42,838 bases of DNA from Candidatus Butyricicoccus stercorigallinarum (GTDB lineage Bacteria; Bacillota; Clostridia; Oscillospirales; Butyricicoccaceae), in the NCBI GenBank assembly GCA_019112985.1, contig DXIG01000019.1, positions 1 to 42,838 of the forward strand, given 5' to 3'. The translations under genes and the position numbers were made by a program. Each line of letters begins with the position of its first letter. The stretch's first letter is position 1. Positions 17,824-24,808 of this stretch are shown here, one piece after another. The notes under the pieces are model-generated. The model was not told where the DNA came from. It saw only the letters and a list, made by a program, of their open reading frames with translations, and ran no database searches.

Positions 17824-17920
17824 GAAACCGTGCTCCTTTCTAACTCTGGCGCCCAGGCGCCGGCCGCCGTCCGGCGGCAGCTCTATATCGCAAACAGCCC
17901 GCGCTGTTTATCGTCTCTGT

Positions 17921-18643
17921 TTATGTATTCGCGTCCGCCGGAGAGCCGCTGACCTCGACGGTAAACTGGGTCTCCTCCATGCCGTTCCGTCGGGAGGCAT
18001 GCGATGCGTCCGCAAAAATTTTCAAAATGTCGTCCGGAATCTCCGTTCCGGCAGTGTGTGGTTCGCGCAGCGGCGCGGCCGGCTCCACCGGTCCTTCCAC
18101 ATGGCTCTCCAGCGTCTCGCTCTGCACGGTCTGGCCGGAAATCGAGGCAAAGTCCAGCCCGACCTGCTCCGGAATCGCCGCGATGCGCTCGCTCTGCTCG
18201 CGGAAGGCGCGCGTCATCTTGTCGATGAACACCGCGCACTCGCGCTGCGCCAGGCGCAGGCGCGCCTGCTCCTGCGAGGCCTGAATCTGATACTGCCGGA
18301 TGATCGCCTCGCACTGGCTGGAGGCGTCCGCCTTCATCTGCTCGGCCTGCGTCCGCGCGCGGGTGAGCAGCTCTTCCGACTCGTCCGTCGCCTTCCGGGT
18401 CGTCTGCTCCGCCACATTCTGCGCCGTCATCAGCGCCTGACGGATGCCGCTCTCCACCCGGCGGTATTCCTCGATCTTGTCCACCAACACCTTGAGCTTG
18501 GCGCGCAGCTCCGCGTTCTCCTTTTCCAGCGCTTCCATGTCGTCCGCAGCCTGATCGAGCAGCGAATCCACGCTTTTGGTATCATATCCGCCGAAAACGG
18601 CCTTTTCGATCGAGTACTCCCGCAATTCTCTGGAACTTAACAT
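17921..18643 (-). CDS. divIVA: Cell-division/polar protein DivIVA
   Basis: Coiled-coil scaffold that binds curved membrane at division sites and poles. The product has 240 residues. The N-terminal lipid-binding region resembles the DivIVA pattern (SIEKAVFGGYDTKSVDSLLDQ), followed by coiled coil from about residue 35 to 160 (MEALEKENAELRAKLKVLV) and an acidic, probably disordered tail. ATG 18643 has AGGAGGTCAGT. It lies in the classic position before ileS. Gene ylmH, usually between ylmG and divIVA, is absent here. Confidence 0.9.
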   Translation of the reverse strand: MLSSRELREYSIEKAVFGGYDTKSVDSLLDQAADDMEALEKENAELRAKLKVLVDKIEEYRRVESGIRQALMTAQNVAEQTTRKATDESEELLTRARTQAEQMKADASSQCEAIIRQYQIQASQEQARLRLAQRECAVFIDKMTRAFREQSERIAAIPEQVGLDFASISGQTVQSETLESHVEGPVEPAAPLREPHTAGTEIPDDILKIFADASHASRRNGMEETQFTVEVSGSPADANT

Positions 18644-18683
18644 ACTGACCTCCTGCAATCCGGCAGTGCGCGACTGGCGGAAA

Positions 18684-18717
18684 ATAACTGGAAAATGGCC
18701 GGGCAGAAAACCCGGCC
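18684..18717 (-). terminator. Probable terminator after ylmG
   Basis: Seven-bp GC stem (18697-18703 with 18711-18717) with a loop of seven bases, followed on the minus strand by ATTTTCCAGTTATTTT. The T-tract is interrupted, so it may be leaky and divIVA may have its own promoter. Confidence 0.55.
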
Positions 18718-18742
18718 GAAGAAACACTGTGCGAACCAGCAA

Positions 18743-19006
18743 TCAATACAATGCATACAACAGGCTCTGCGCCATCGCCAGAAGGAAAAACGCCAGCAAC
18801 GTCGAAAAATCGAACGGCATGGTGCGCAGCGAACGAAAGCGACCGAGAAAACTGCGGCAGGGCGCGACCATCGGTTCTGTCACCGCGTACAGCATCTCGC
18901 CGATGCGCGAGGCCTGCACCTGCGGAAACCACGAGATGAGCGCGCGAAAAACAAGCAGCCACTGCAGCAGATTGAGCAGCCGGATTGTCAGATAAACAAT
19001 AATCAT
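18743..19006 (-). CDS. ylmG: YggT/YlmG family membrane protein
   Basis: Small membrane protein of 87 residues with two hydrophobic helices (MIIVYLTIRLLNLLQWLLVF near the N-terminus and STLLAFFLLAMAQSLLYALY at the C-terminus) and the family loop ALISWFP...ITEPMVAPCR-like segment between them. YlmG proteins are linked to division and membrane-protein organisation, but the mechanism is unclear. The start could be ATG 19006 or a TTG four codons upstream; neither has a strong ribosome site. It follows sepF by 43 bases. Confidence 0.85.
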   Translation of the reverse strand: MIIVYLTIRLLNLLQWLLVFRALISWFPQVQASRIGEMLYAVTEPMVAPCRSFLGRFRSLRTMPFDFSTLLAFFLLAMAQSLLYALY

Positions 19007-19049
19007 GGTATATCTCAAAACATCCTAACGCTTGGCCGGAAGGCGGCGG

Positions 19050-19538
19050 TCAGAACTTCATGCCGCTGTTTTCCAGCTCACTGATGAGGTCGTCGCCGAC
19101 GATCTCGACGTCCAGCGGCGTGATCAGATAGGTGTTGCTGGCGACGCGCTTGATCTTGCCCTCGATGGCGTAGGTGACGCCGCTGAGGAAGTCGAGCATG
19201 CGCTTGGACACTTCCTTATCGGTCGATTCGAGGTTGAGCACGACGGTCATCTTGTTCTTCAGATGGTCGGCGATGTCCGCGACGTTGTTGAACTGATCTG
19301 CCTTGACCAGCACAACCGCCAGGTGGGTCGTCGCGCTGATGTTGACGACGCGATTGTTGCGGTGCGGCTGAACCTGCGTGCGCGCCGCCTCAACCGACTC
19401 GGATGCAGCAGGCTCCGGGCGGCTGTAATAGGACGGCGCTTCCGGCTCTTCGGACTCTATGGTCTCGTCGTCCAGCTCATAGTCGTCGTCATCTACTTCT
19501 CCGCTGACCCAGCGCTTGAATTCATTCATAAATCCCAT
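19050..19538 (-). CDS. sepF: Cell-division protein SepF
   Basis: Binds FtsZ and the membrane and helps assemble the division septum. The protein has 162 residues: a short amphipathic N-terminal membrane helix (MGFMNEFKRWV), an acidic linker (residues 13-60), then the conserved SepF domain with VVVLNLES and MLDFLSGVTYAIEG. ATG has AGGAGGAAGCAG upstream. It has a likely promoter of its own with a palindrome at the transcription start (19558-19580). Confidence 0.95.
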   Translation of the reverse strand: MGFMNEFKRWVSGEVDDDDYELDDETIESEEPEAPSYYSRPEPAASESVEAARTQVQPHRNNRVVNISATTHLAVVLVKADQFNNVADIADHLKNKMTVVLNLESTDKEVSKRMLDFLSGVTYAIEGKIKRVASNTYLITPLDVEIVGDDLISELENSGMKF

Positions 19539-19556
19539 TTTCTGCTTCCTCCTGAA

Positions 19557-19580
19557 TGGAACATTGTTCCAATTATATCA
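19557..19580 (-). promoter_or_regulatory. sepF promoter with palindromic operator-like sequence
   Basis: On the minus strand an extended -10, TGATATAAT (19580-19572), starts at the yggS stop codon itself. It is followed at once by the perfect 15-bp palindrome TGGAACAATGTTCCA (19571-19557), where transcription should start. No good -35 is visible. A bound repressor here would block initiation. Confidence 0.5.
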
Positions 19581-20282
19581 ATAATGGCGGGCTCCAAAAA
19601 TAGCCGTACCCAGCCGGACAATCGTTGCTCCGCAGGAAATGGCCTCTTCGTAATCGGCGCTCATTCCCATTGACAAGCAGTCCATGGAGATATTATCGTA
19701 TTTTTTTGCCGATATGTCAATAAATAGTTTGGACATTCTGTCGAAATAAAGAGTTTTTTCTTGATTTGGCTGCGGTTTTGGTGGAATTGCCATCAAACCG
19801 CGAACGCGAACGTGCTTCAATTCGGCAATTTGCTCGACGACGGAATCCAGCTCGTCCGGGTCGATGCCCAGCTTGCTCTCCTCCCGGCCGATGTTGACCT
19901 CCAGCAGGACATCCTGACAGATTCCCGCCTTCGCCGCCTCCTTCTCGATCACGCGCGCCAGCTTGAGCGAGCTGACCGACTCGATCAGCGAGACCTTGCC
20001 GATGAGATATTTGACCTTGTTGGTCTGAAGCGTGCCGATAAAATGCAGCGGACAGCCGTCGTATGCGTGCTGCTCGTACTTTTCCAGCAGCTCCTGCACG
20101 CGGTTTTCGCCGCACACATCCACGCCCGCCGCAATCGCCGCGCGCACGCGCGCCGCGTCGTTCATCTTGGTCGCGGCCACCAGCCGGATGTCCTCCGGGC
20201 GGCGCCCCGCCCGGATCGCAGCCTGCGCAATGCGCGCACGCGCCTGCGCGACATTTTCTTCGATTTGCTTTTGCTCTGTCAT
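19578..20282 (-). CDS. yggS: PLP homeostasis protein, YggS/YlmE family
   Basis: Pyridoxal-phosphate-binding TIM-barrel protein involved in balancing cellular PLP and amino acid metabolism, not an enzyme of known reaction. The product has 234 residues. The PLP lysine is in VAATKMN; other family landmarks are FIGTLQTNKVKYL, LLEVNIG, LSMGMSADYEEAI and RLGTAIFGARHY. The start overlaps the HlyD-like stop (ATGA). About 19665-19830, coding for the C-terminal third, is clearly AT-richer than the rest of the gene, with codons such as ATA, AAA and TTT that are rare nearby. The frame is intact throughout. Confidence 0.93.
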   Translation of the reverse strand: MTEQKQIEENVAQARARIAQAAIRAGRRPEDIRLVAATKMNDAARVRAAIAAGVDVCGENRVQELLEKYEQHAYDGCPLHFIGTLQTNKVKYLIGKVSLIESVSSLKLARVIEKEAAKAGICQDVLLEVNIGREESKLGIDPDELDSVVEQIAELKHVRVRGLMAIPPKPQPNQEKTLYFDRMSKLFIDISAKKYDNISMDCLSMGMSADYEEAISCGATIVRLGTAIFGARHY

Positions 20283-21562
20283 CTCATTACCTTCTTGTCA
20301 TCCAAATCTTTTGCTTCCACAATGATGTCGTCGCCCGCGACCAGCGAGTCGTTCCCCGTCACGTTCTGCTCGACGATGTAAAACTCGTCGCCCTCGAACA
20401 GCGGCTCGATTTTCTTATAGCGCGCCACGTCGTTGGACAGCACATAGACGCCCATCTCGTCGTCCTGCATACGCACCGCGGACTTGGGCACCTTGAGGCC
20501 GGAATAGGACGCCACGACAACCGTCGCGACCTGCTTGCGCATGGAGATGAGATCCTTGTTCATGTCCTGCGACTGGAAAATGACCAGCGTGTCCCCGCTG
20601 TCCACGTCATCGCGGATGGACGTCACCGAGGCCTGCACGTCCTGGCTGACCTGCGCAAAGCGCAGCTTCACCGTCTCGCCCTGCGTCAGGTGCTCCGCCT
20701 CCGTGTCGGACACCCGCGCGGCAAAATACCACGTGTAGCCGGAGATGATCTTGCCCTTGCCGGAGGCGGCGGACTGCTTTTCGTCCGCCAGCTTGTCCAG
20801 CCCGGACAGCGTGAGCTCGTCGATGACGTCCGGCGTGAGCACTTCCTCATAGCCGTCGACCGACTCGCAGAAATAGCCCGCATACGGCGAGGTGAGCTCG
20901 GATGTCTTGCCGTTCAGCCGCTCCTCCAGCGACTTCGCCTGCGATTCCAGACTCGCGAGCTCCGCGTCGATGTTGTCGCTTCCGCCCTCCAGCGAGCCGC
21001 TCTTGAGCGCGAGCTGCCGCAGCTCCGAGGTGAGCAACTCCATCTGCCCCAGCGTCGCGCCCTCCGCTTCGCTGCTGATCGCGTTCATCTGGGCGATGAT
21101 CTTCTGGTTGAGCTGGCTGGAATTGGTGCTCGTCGACGACATGGTGCGCAGCGTATCCAGCTGCTCGATGTTGTCGCGTATGTTCTTCAGCTCGCGGCTG
21201 ACCGTCAGCGCCTCCTCGTCGGCGTATTCCGTGACGAGCGACGCGCCCTGGGCGACCTTGTCGCCTTCGGAATAATTATATTCTACCGTATCGCCCTCCG
21301 CAATATCAATGATATTTTCCTCGCGGATGAAATACCCCGTCGTCGAGAACGAATCGTCCATGTTGGTCTGGACGGCCGGCGTCGTCCGGATCGGGTTGTA
21401 GTGGTTGACGGCGAAGCTGACCGCGCCGTACAGCAGGATGAGCGAAAACACAAGGATGGGCACGCAGAGCGAGCGGTTGATCGTAAAGCGCCCGATGCGC
21501 ACCGCGCGTCTCGTCCTGCCTGCGGAATTTCTCCGTTTCAGCGGAGACCATTTGAATGCCAT
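20279..21562 (-). CDS. HlyD-like membrane-anchored protein
   Basis: Protein of 427 residues with a single N-terminal membrane anchor (about residues 32-52, SLCVPILVFSLILLYGAVSF), a basic cytoplasmic tail, and a large external part. The latter has a beta-barrel/lipoyl-like start (STTGYFIREENIIDIAEGDTV, then GDKVAQG), a coiled-coil hairpin around residues 115-210 and a C-terminal barrel domain (GLKVPKSAVR). This is the layout of HlyD/membrane-fusion adaptors. Related single genes sit beside sepF/yggS in many clostridia without an obvious transporter, so a wall- or division-related role is possible. CAGGAGTAA precedes the ATG. Confidence 0.8.
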   Translation of the reverse strand: MAFKWSPLKRRNSAGRTRRAVRIGRFTINRSLCVPILVFSLILLYGAVSFAVNHYNPIRTTPAVQTNMDDSFSTTGYFIREENIIDIAEGDTVEYNYSEGDKVAQGASLVTEYADEEALTVSRELKNIRDNIEQLDTLRTMSSTSTNSSQLNQKIIAQMNAISSEAEGATLGQMELLTSELRQLALKSGSLEGGSDNIDAELASLESQAKSLEERLNGKTSELTSPYAGYFCESVDGYEEVLTPDVIDELTLSGLDKLADEKQSAASGKGKIISGYTWYFAARVSDTEAEHLTQGETVKLRFAQVSQDVQASVTSIRDDVDSGDTLVIFQSQDMNKDLISMRKQVATVVVASYSGLKVPKSAVRMQDDEMGVYVLSNDVARYKKIEPLFEGDEFYIVEQNVTGNDSLVAGDDIIVEAKDLDDKKVMR

Positions 21563-21591
21563 AGAAAGTTACTCCTGTCGGCAGGTTCGGG

Positions 21592-21831
21592 TTACGCCGT
21601 CTCCCTCCGTCCGCCGGACAGATCCAGCCTGCGCTGCGGAATCACTGTGGAGATCGCGTGCTTGTAGATCATCTCCTGCTTGCCGTCGCAGTCAAACAGG
21701 ATGACAAAGGGATCAAAGCCGCGCACAATGCCGCGAAGCTGGAAGCCATTGGTCAAAAAGACGGTCAGCGGAACCTTTTCCTGCCGCGCCTTGTTCAAAA
21801 AGGTGTCCTGTAAATTGATTTCCGTTTTCAT
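21592..21831 (-). CDS. hfq: RNA chaperone Hfq
   Basis: Sm-like hexameric RNA-binding protein that pairs small RNAs with targets. The product has 79 residues. Sm1 is [25 protein letters not shown] (family consensus region), and Sm2 contains the YKHAISTV segment corresponding to the YKHA motif. The short C-terminal tail is typical of Firmicutes. ATG 21831 has GGGAGGAT upstream; frame extending further upstream overlaps miaA and is not coding. The miaA-hfq order is conserved widely. Confidence 0.96.
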   Translation of the reverse strand: MKTEINLQDTFLNKARQEKVPLTVFLTNGFQLRGIVRGFDPFVILFDCDGKQEMIYKHAISTVIPQRRLDLSGGRRETA

Positions 21832-21868
21832 TATAGAGCAATCCTCCCGCGTTGTATAGATGCTTTTC

Positions 21869-22810
21869 TTATGGTACACCCCAGCCGGCCAAAATTTCTG
21901 TCGCTTGTCGGAGAACCGCGGAAAATTCATCGGGAGAATTGTAATACAGCCAGCGGACGCGGGCATCGCGCCGCAGCCAGGTCAGCTGGCGCTTGGCGTA
22001 ATTGCGCGAGGCGCGTTTGAGCGTTTCGAGACACTGCGCCAGCGGCGCTTCCCCGCGCAGGTACGGCAGCAGCTCCTTGTAGCCGATCGCCTGCCCCGCC
22101 GTGCCGGTCAGCGCGCCCTGCTCCCACAGGCGGCGCGCCTCCTCGAGCAGCCCCTGCTCGACCATCTGATCGACGCGCCGGTCGATGCGGTCGTACAGCG
22201 TCTGCCGGTCGGTCGGGCACAGCGCGAACAAAATCGCGTCGTACTTCGGCTCCGCGCGCTTGTTGCGCGCGTTCAGCTCGTCGATGGTCATACCGGTCTG
22301 CTGGTATACCTCGAGCGCGCGCACGACGCGCTTGACGTTGTTTTCATGGATGCGTTCGGCGGATTTCGGGTCGACCGCGCGCAGCATTTCGTGCAGCGCG
22401 TGCGCGCCCTGTTCGCGCGCGATCGCCTGATACGCTTCGCGCGCCGCCGTGTCCGTCTCGTCGCCGGAAAAGGTGCTGCCCTCGATCAGCGCGTCGAGAT
22501 ACAGCCCCGTGCCGCCGCAGACGATCGGGATGCGGCCGCGCGCGAGAATCTGCTGCGCGCAGGCGTCCGCCATCTGCTGATAGCGCGCCACGGAAAAGCG
22601 CTCGCCCGGCTGCGCCACATCGAACATGTGGTGCACCACGCCGTCGCGCTCCGCCAGATCCGGCTTGGCCGTGCCGATGTCCATGCCGCGGTACAGCTGC
22701 ATGGAATCGGAGGAAATGATCTCGGTTTGCAGCTGCTTGGCCAGCGCGATGGACAGCGCGGTTTTGCCCGACGCTGTCGGGCCTGCGATACAGATCAGCT
22801 TCGGTTTCAT
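21869..22810 (-). CDS. miaA: tRNA dimethylallyltransferase
   Basis: Adds a dimethylallyl group to A37 of tRNAs reading UNN codons, the step before MiaB. The product has 313 residues. The P-loop GPTASGKT is at residues 10-17; other landmarks are [31 protein letters not shown] and the C-terminal [14 protein letters not shown] 22810 overlaps the mutL stop (TGATG); a GTG one codon earlier is an alternative. The neighbouring miaB suggests coordinated tRNA ms2i6A synthesis from one operon. Confidence 0.96.
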   Translation of the reverse strand: MKPKLICIAGPTASGKTALSIALAKQLQTEIISSDSMQLYRGMDIGTAKPDLAERDGVVHHMFDVAQPGERFSVARYQQMADACAQQILARGRIPIVCGGTGLYLDALIEGSTFSGDETDTAAREAYQAIAREQGAHALHEMLRAVDPKSAERIHENNVKRVVRALEVYQQTGMTIDELNARNKRAEPKYDAILFALCPTDRQTLYDRIDRRVDQMVEQGLLEEARRLWEQGALTGTAGQAIGYKELLPYLRGEAPLAQCLETLKRASRNYAKRQLTWLRRDARVRWLYYNSPDEFSAVLRQATEILAGWGVP

Positions 22811-24789
22811 CACTGGTTCACCCGCTTAAACAATTTGTCCAGCTCGTATTTTGTCAATCGAACTGTGACCGGCCGGCCGTGCGGACAGCAGGTCACCGCC
22901 GGGTCGCGCAGCACGCGGTCGCACAGCGCCTGCATCTCCTGCACGCTCGTCCGGCTGCCCGCTTTGATCGCGGCCTTGCAAGAGACGGTGTGAATCAGCT
23001 CATCCAGCCGGTCGGGCACGGGCGTGCGCCGGTCCATCAGCTTTTGCGCCAGCTCCGTTACCGTCACGGCGATGTCGCCCGCGTCCAAATAGGCGGGCGC
23101 TTCGCGCACCGCGACGCTGTGCTGGCCGAACGGCTCCATGGCGAAGCCGAGCGCCTGGATGCGCGCCAGCTCGTCCATGACCGCCGCGTATTCCTCGCCG
23201 GACAGGTCGACGACGACCGGCGCGAGCAGCATCTGTGTCGGAATCTCCACCTGCCCGCGCAGCTGGTTGAACAGCAGGCGCTCGTGCGCCGCGTGCTTGT
23301 CGATGAGGATCAGCCCGTCCTCGTCCTCCGCGAGAATATACGTTTCAAAGCAGCTGCCGATGACGCGCGCCGGCGGCAGATCGACCGCCAGCCCCTCTGG
23401 GGGCGCCGGTTCCTCCCGGACGGCGGGCGCTTCGGGCTCATCCGCTGCCGGAATCGACGTCACGGCGGCAGCCGGTCTGTCCGCCGTCCCCTGCGGCATG
23501 CTGAGCGCCTGCTCGTCGCGCTCGTCCACCTCGACGAACGGCAGAAAGCCGCTGCGGCGCGGGACGCGGCGCTCCTCCGCGCGATAGGCGGACGGGTGCC
23601 GGACTTCTCCGACGGCCTTAACTGTCTGCGCCGGCGCGCGCACGGCCGGTTCGACGGCCTTGACTGTCTGCGCCGGCGCGCGCACGGCCGGTTCGGCAAT
23701 CTCGCCCGTCTGCACTTGCGCTGCGGGCTGCGGCGCGGATTCATCCGGCACATCCGCCGCCGGGCGCGCGGGTCTGGCCTGAAATTCCGGGATGTTGTCG
23801 TCGCCCGCCAGCGCGGTCTTGCACGCGGCGTAGACGGCGGAAAACACCTGCTTTTCCTGCGCAAACTTGACCTCCGTCTTCGCCGGATGGACGTTGACGT
23901 CCACCTGCGACAGCGGCAGCCGGATGCACAGGCAGCCGTATGGATATTTTCCCGTGATGATGCTGTTGCGGTAGGCCTCCTCCATCGCCGCCTGAATCAG
24001 CTTGGACTTGATAAACCGTCCGTTGACAAAAAAGTGCTGATAGGTGCGGTTGCCGCGCGGCGCATGCGGCTTGGAGATATAGCCCCAGACCTGCACGCCG
24101 CCGCGCTCCTGCTCCGGCACCTCGATCAGGTTTTTGGACAGCTCCCTGCCGAAGACGCTGAACACCGCGTTCTTCAGGCTGCCCCCGCCGGGCGAATGGA
24201 ACACGTCCTTTCCGTCCCGGATGCAGCGGAACGTGATCTCCGGGTGGCTCTCCGCCGCGTGCTCCACCACAGACAGGACATAGCCCGCCTCGGTGAAGTC
24301 CTTCTTCAAAAATTTCATACGCGCGGGCGTGTTGTAAAACAGGTCGCGGATGACAAAGGTCGTGCCCTCCGGACAGCCCGCCGGTTCATTTTTCCGAATC
24401 TCCCCGCCTTCCAGAGACAGGTGCACGCCCTCCACGCAACCCGCCTGCTTGGTGAACAGATCGACCCGCGCGACCGCGCAGATCGCCGCCAGCGCCTCGC
24501 CGCGGAAGCCCAGCGTGCCGATGGCCTCCAGATCCGCGCGCGTGCGGATCTTGCTCGTCGCGTGCCGGCGGAACGCGACCGGCGCGTCCTCCGGCGACAT
24601 GCCGCAGCCATTGTCGCAGATGCGCAGATAGGAGATGCCGCCGTGCTCCAGCTCGACCGTGATCTGCGTCGCCCCGGCGTCAATGGCGTTTTCCACCAGC
24701 TCCTTGCAGACAGACGCCGGGCGCTCGACCACCTCGCCCGCGGCGATCAGATCCGCCATCTGCGGGTCCAGTTCGTGAATCACTGCCAT
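22810..24789 (-). CDS. mutL: DNA mismatch repair protein MutL
   Basis: Links MutS mismatch recognition to strand incision. The product has 659 residues. The GHKL ATPase domain carries VVERPASVCKELVENAIDAG, DNGCGM and GFRGEAL. A long proline/alanine linker follows. The C-terminal domain has the endonuclease metal motif in variant form (DKHAAHERLLF) and CPHGRP, so it should nick DNA as in other non-enteric bacteria. The linker contains a nearly perfect 42-bp tandem duplication (23611-23694) encoding the 14-residue unit EPAVRAPAQTVKAV twice. AAAGGGGG precedes the ATG, 19 bases after mutS. Confidence 0.96.
   Translation of the reverse strand: MAVIHELDPQMADLIAAGEVVERPASVCKELVENAIDAGATQITVELEHGGISYLRICDNGCGMSPEDAPVAFRRHATSKIRTRADLEAIGTLGFRGEALAAICAVARVDLFTKQAGCVEGVHLSLEGGEIRKNEPAGCPEGTTFVIRDLFYNTPARMKFLKKDFTEAGYVLSVVEHAAESHPEITFRCIRDGKDVFHSPGGGSLKNAVFSVFGRELSKNLIEVPEQERGGVQVWGYISKPHAPRGNRTYQHFFVNGRFIKSKLIQAAMEEAYRNSIITGKYPYGCLCIRLPLSQVDVNVHPAKTEVKFAQEKQVFSAVYAACKTALAGDDNIPEFQARPARPAADVPDESAPQPAAQVQTGEIAEPAVRAPAQTVKAVEPAVRAPAQTVKAVGEVRHPSAYRAEERRVPRRSGFLPFVEVDERDEQALSMPQGTADRPAAAVTSIPAADEPEAPAVREEPAPPEGLAVDLPPARVIGSCFETYILAEDEDGLILIDKHAAHERLLFNQLRGQVEIPTQMLLAPVVVDLSGEEYAAVMDELARIQALGFAMEPFGQHSVAVREAPAYLDAGDIAVTVTELAQKLMDRRTPVPDRLDELIHTVSCKAAIKAGSRTSVQEMQALCDRVLRDPAVTCCPHGRPVTVRLTKYELDKLFKRVNQ
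23611..23694. repeat. 42-bp tandem duplication in mutL linker
   Basis: Two copies, 23611-23652 and 23653-23694, differ by one base. The unit length is a multiple of three, so the frame is kept. Confidence 0.9.
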
Positions 24790-24808
24790 GCGGCGCAGCC
24801 CCCTTTCC

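Noticed and set aside
17824..17920. T-box riboswitch upstream of ileS
   Set aside because: The gap is only 97 bases and lacks the T-box consensus and an antiterminator/terminator pair.
14530..17952. A 1,140-codon open frame on the plus strand across lspA and ileS
   Set aside because: It is antisense to well-identified genes. Long open frames opposite coding DNA are expected at this GC content, and its translation is low-complexity (Arg/Val/Asp-rich).
19557..19571. LexA (SOS) box at the sepF palindrome
   Set aside because: The Firmicute LexA box has four bases between GAAC and GTTC; here there are three.
23611..23694. Repeat array such as CRISPR
   Set aside because: Only two adjacent coding copies without spacers, inside mutL.
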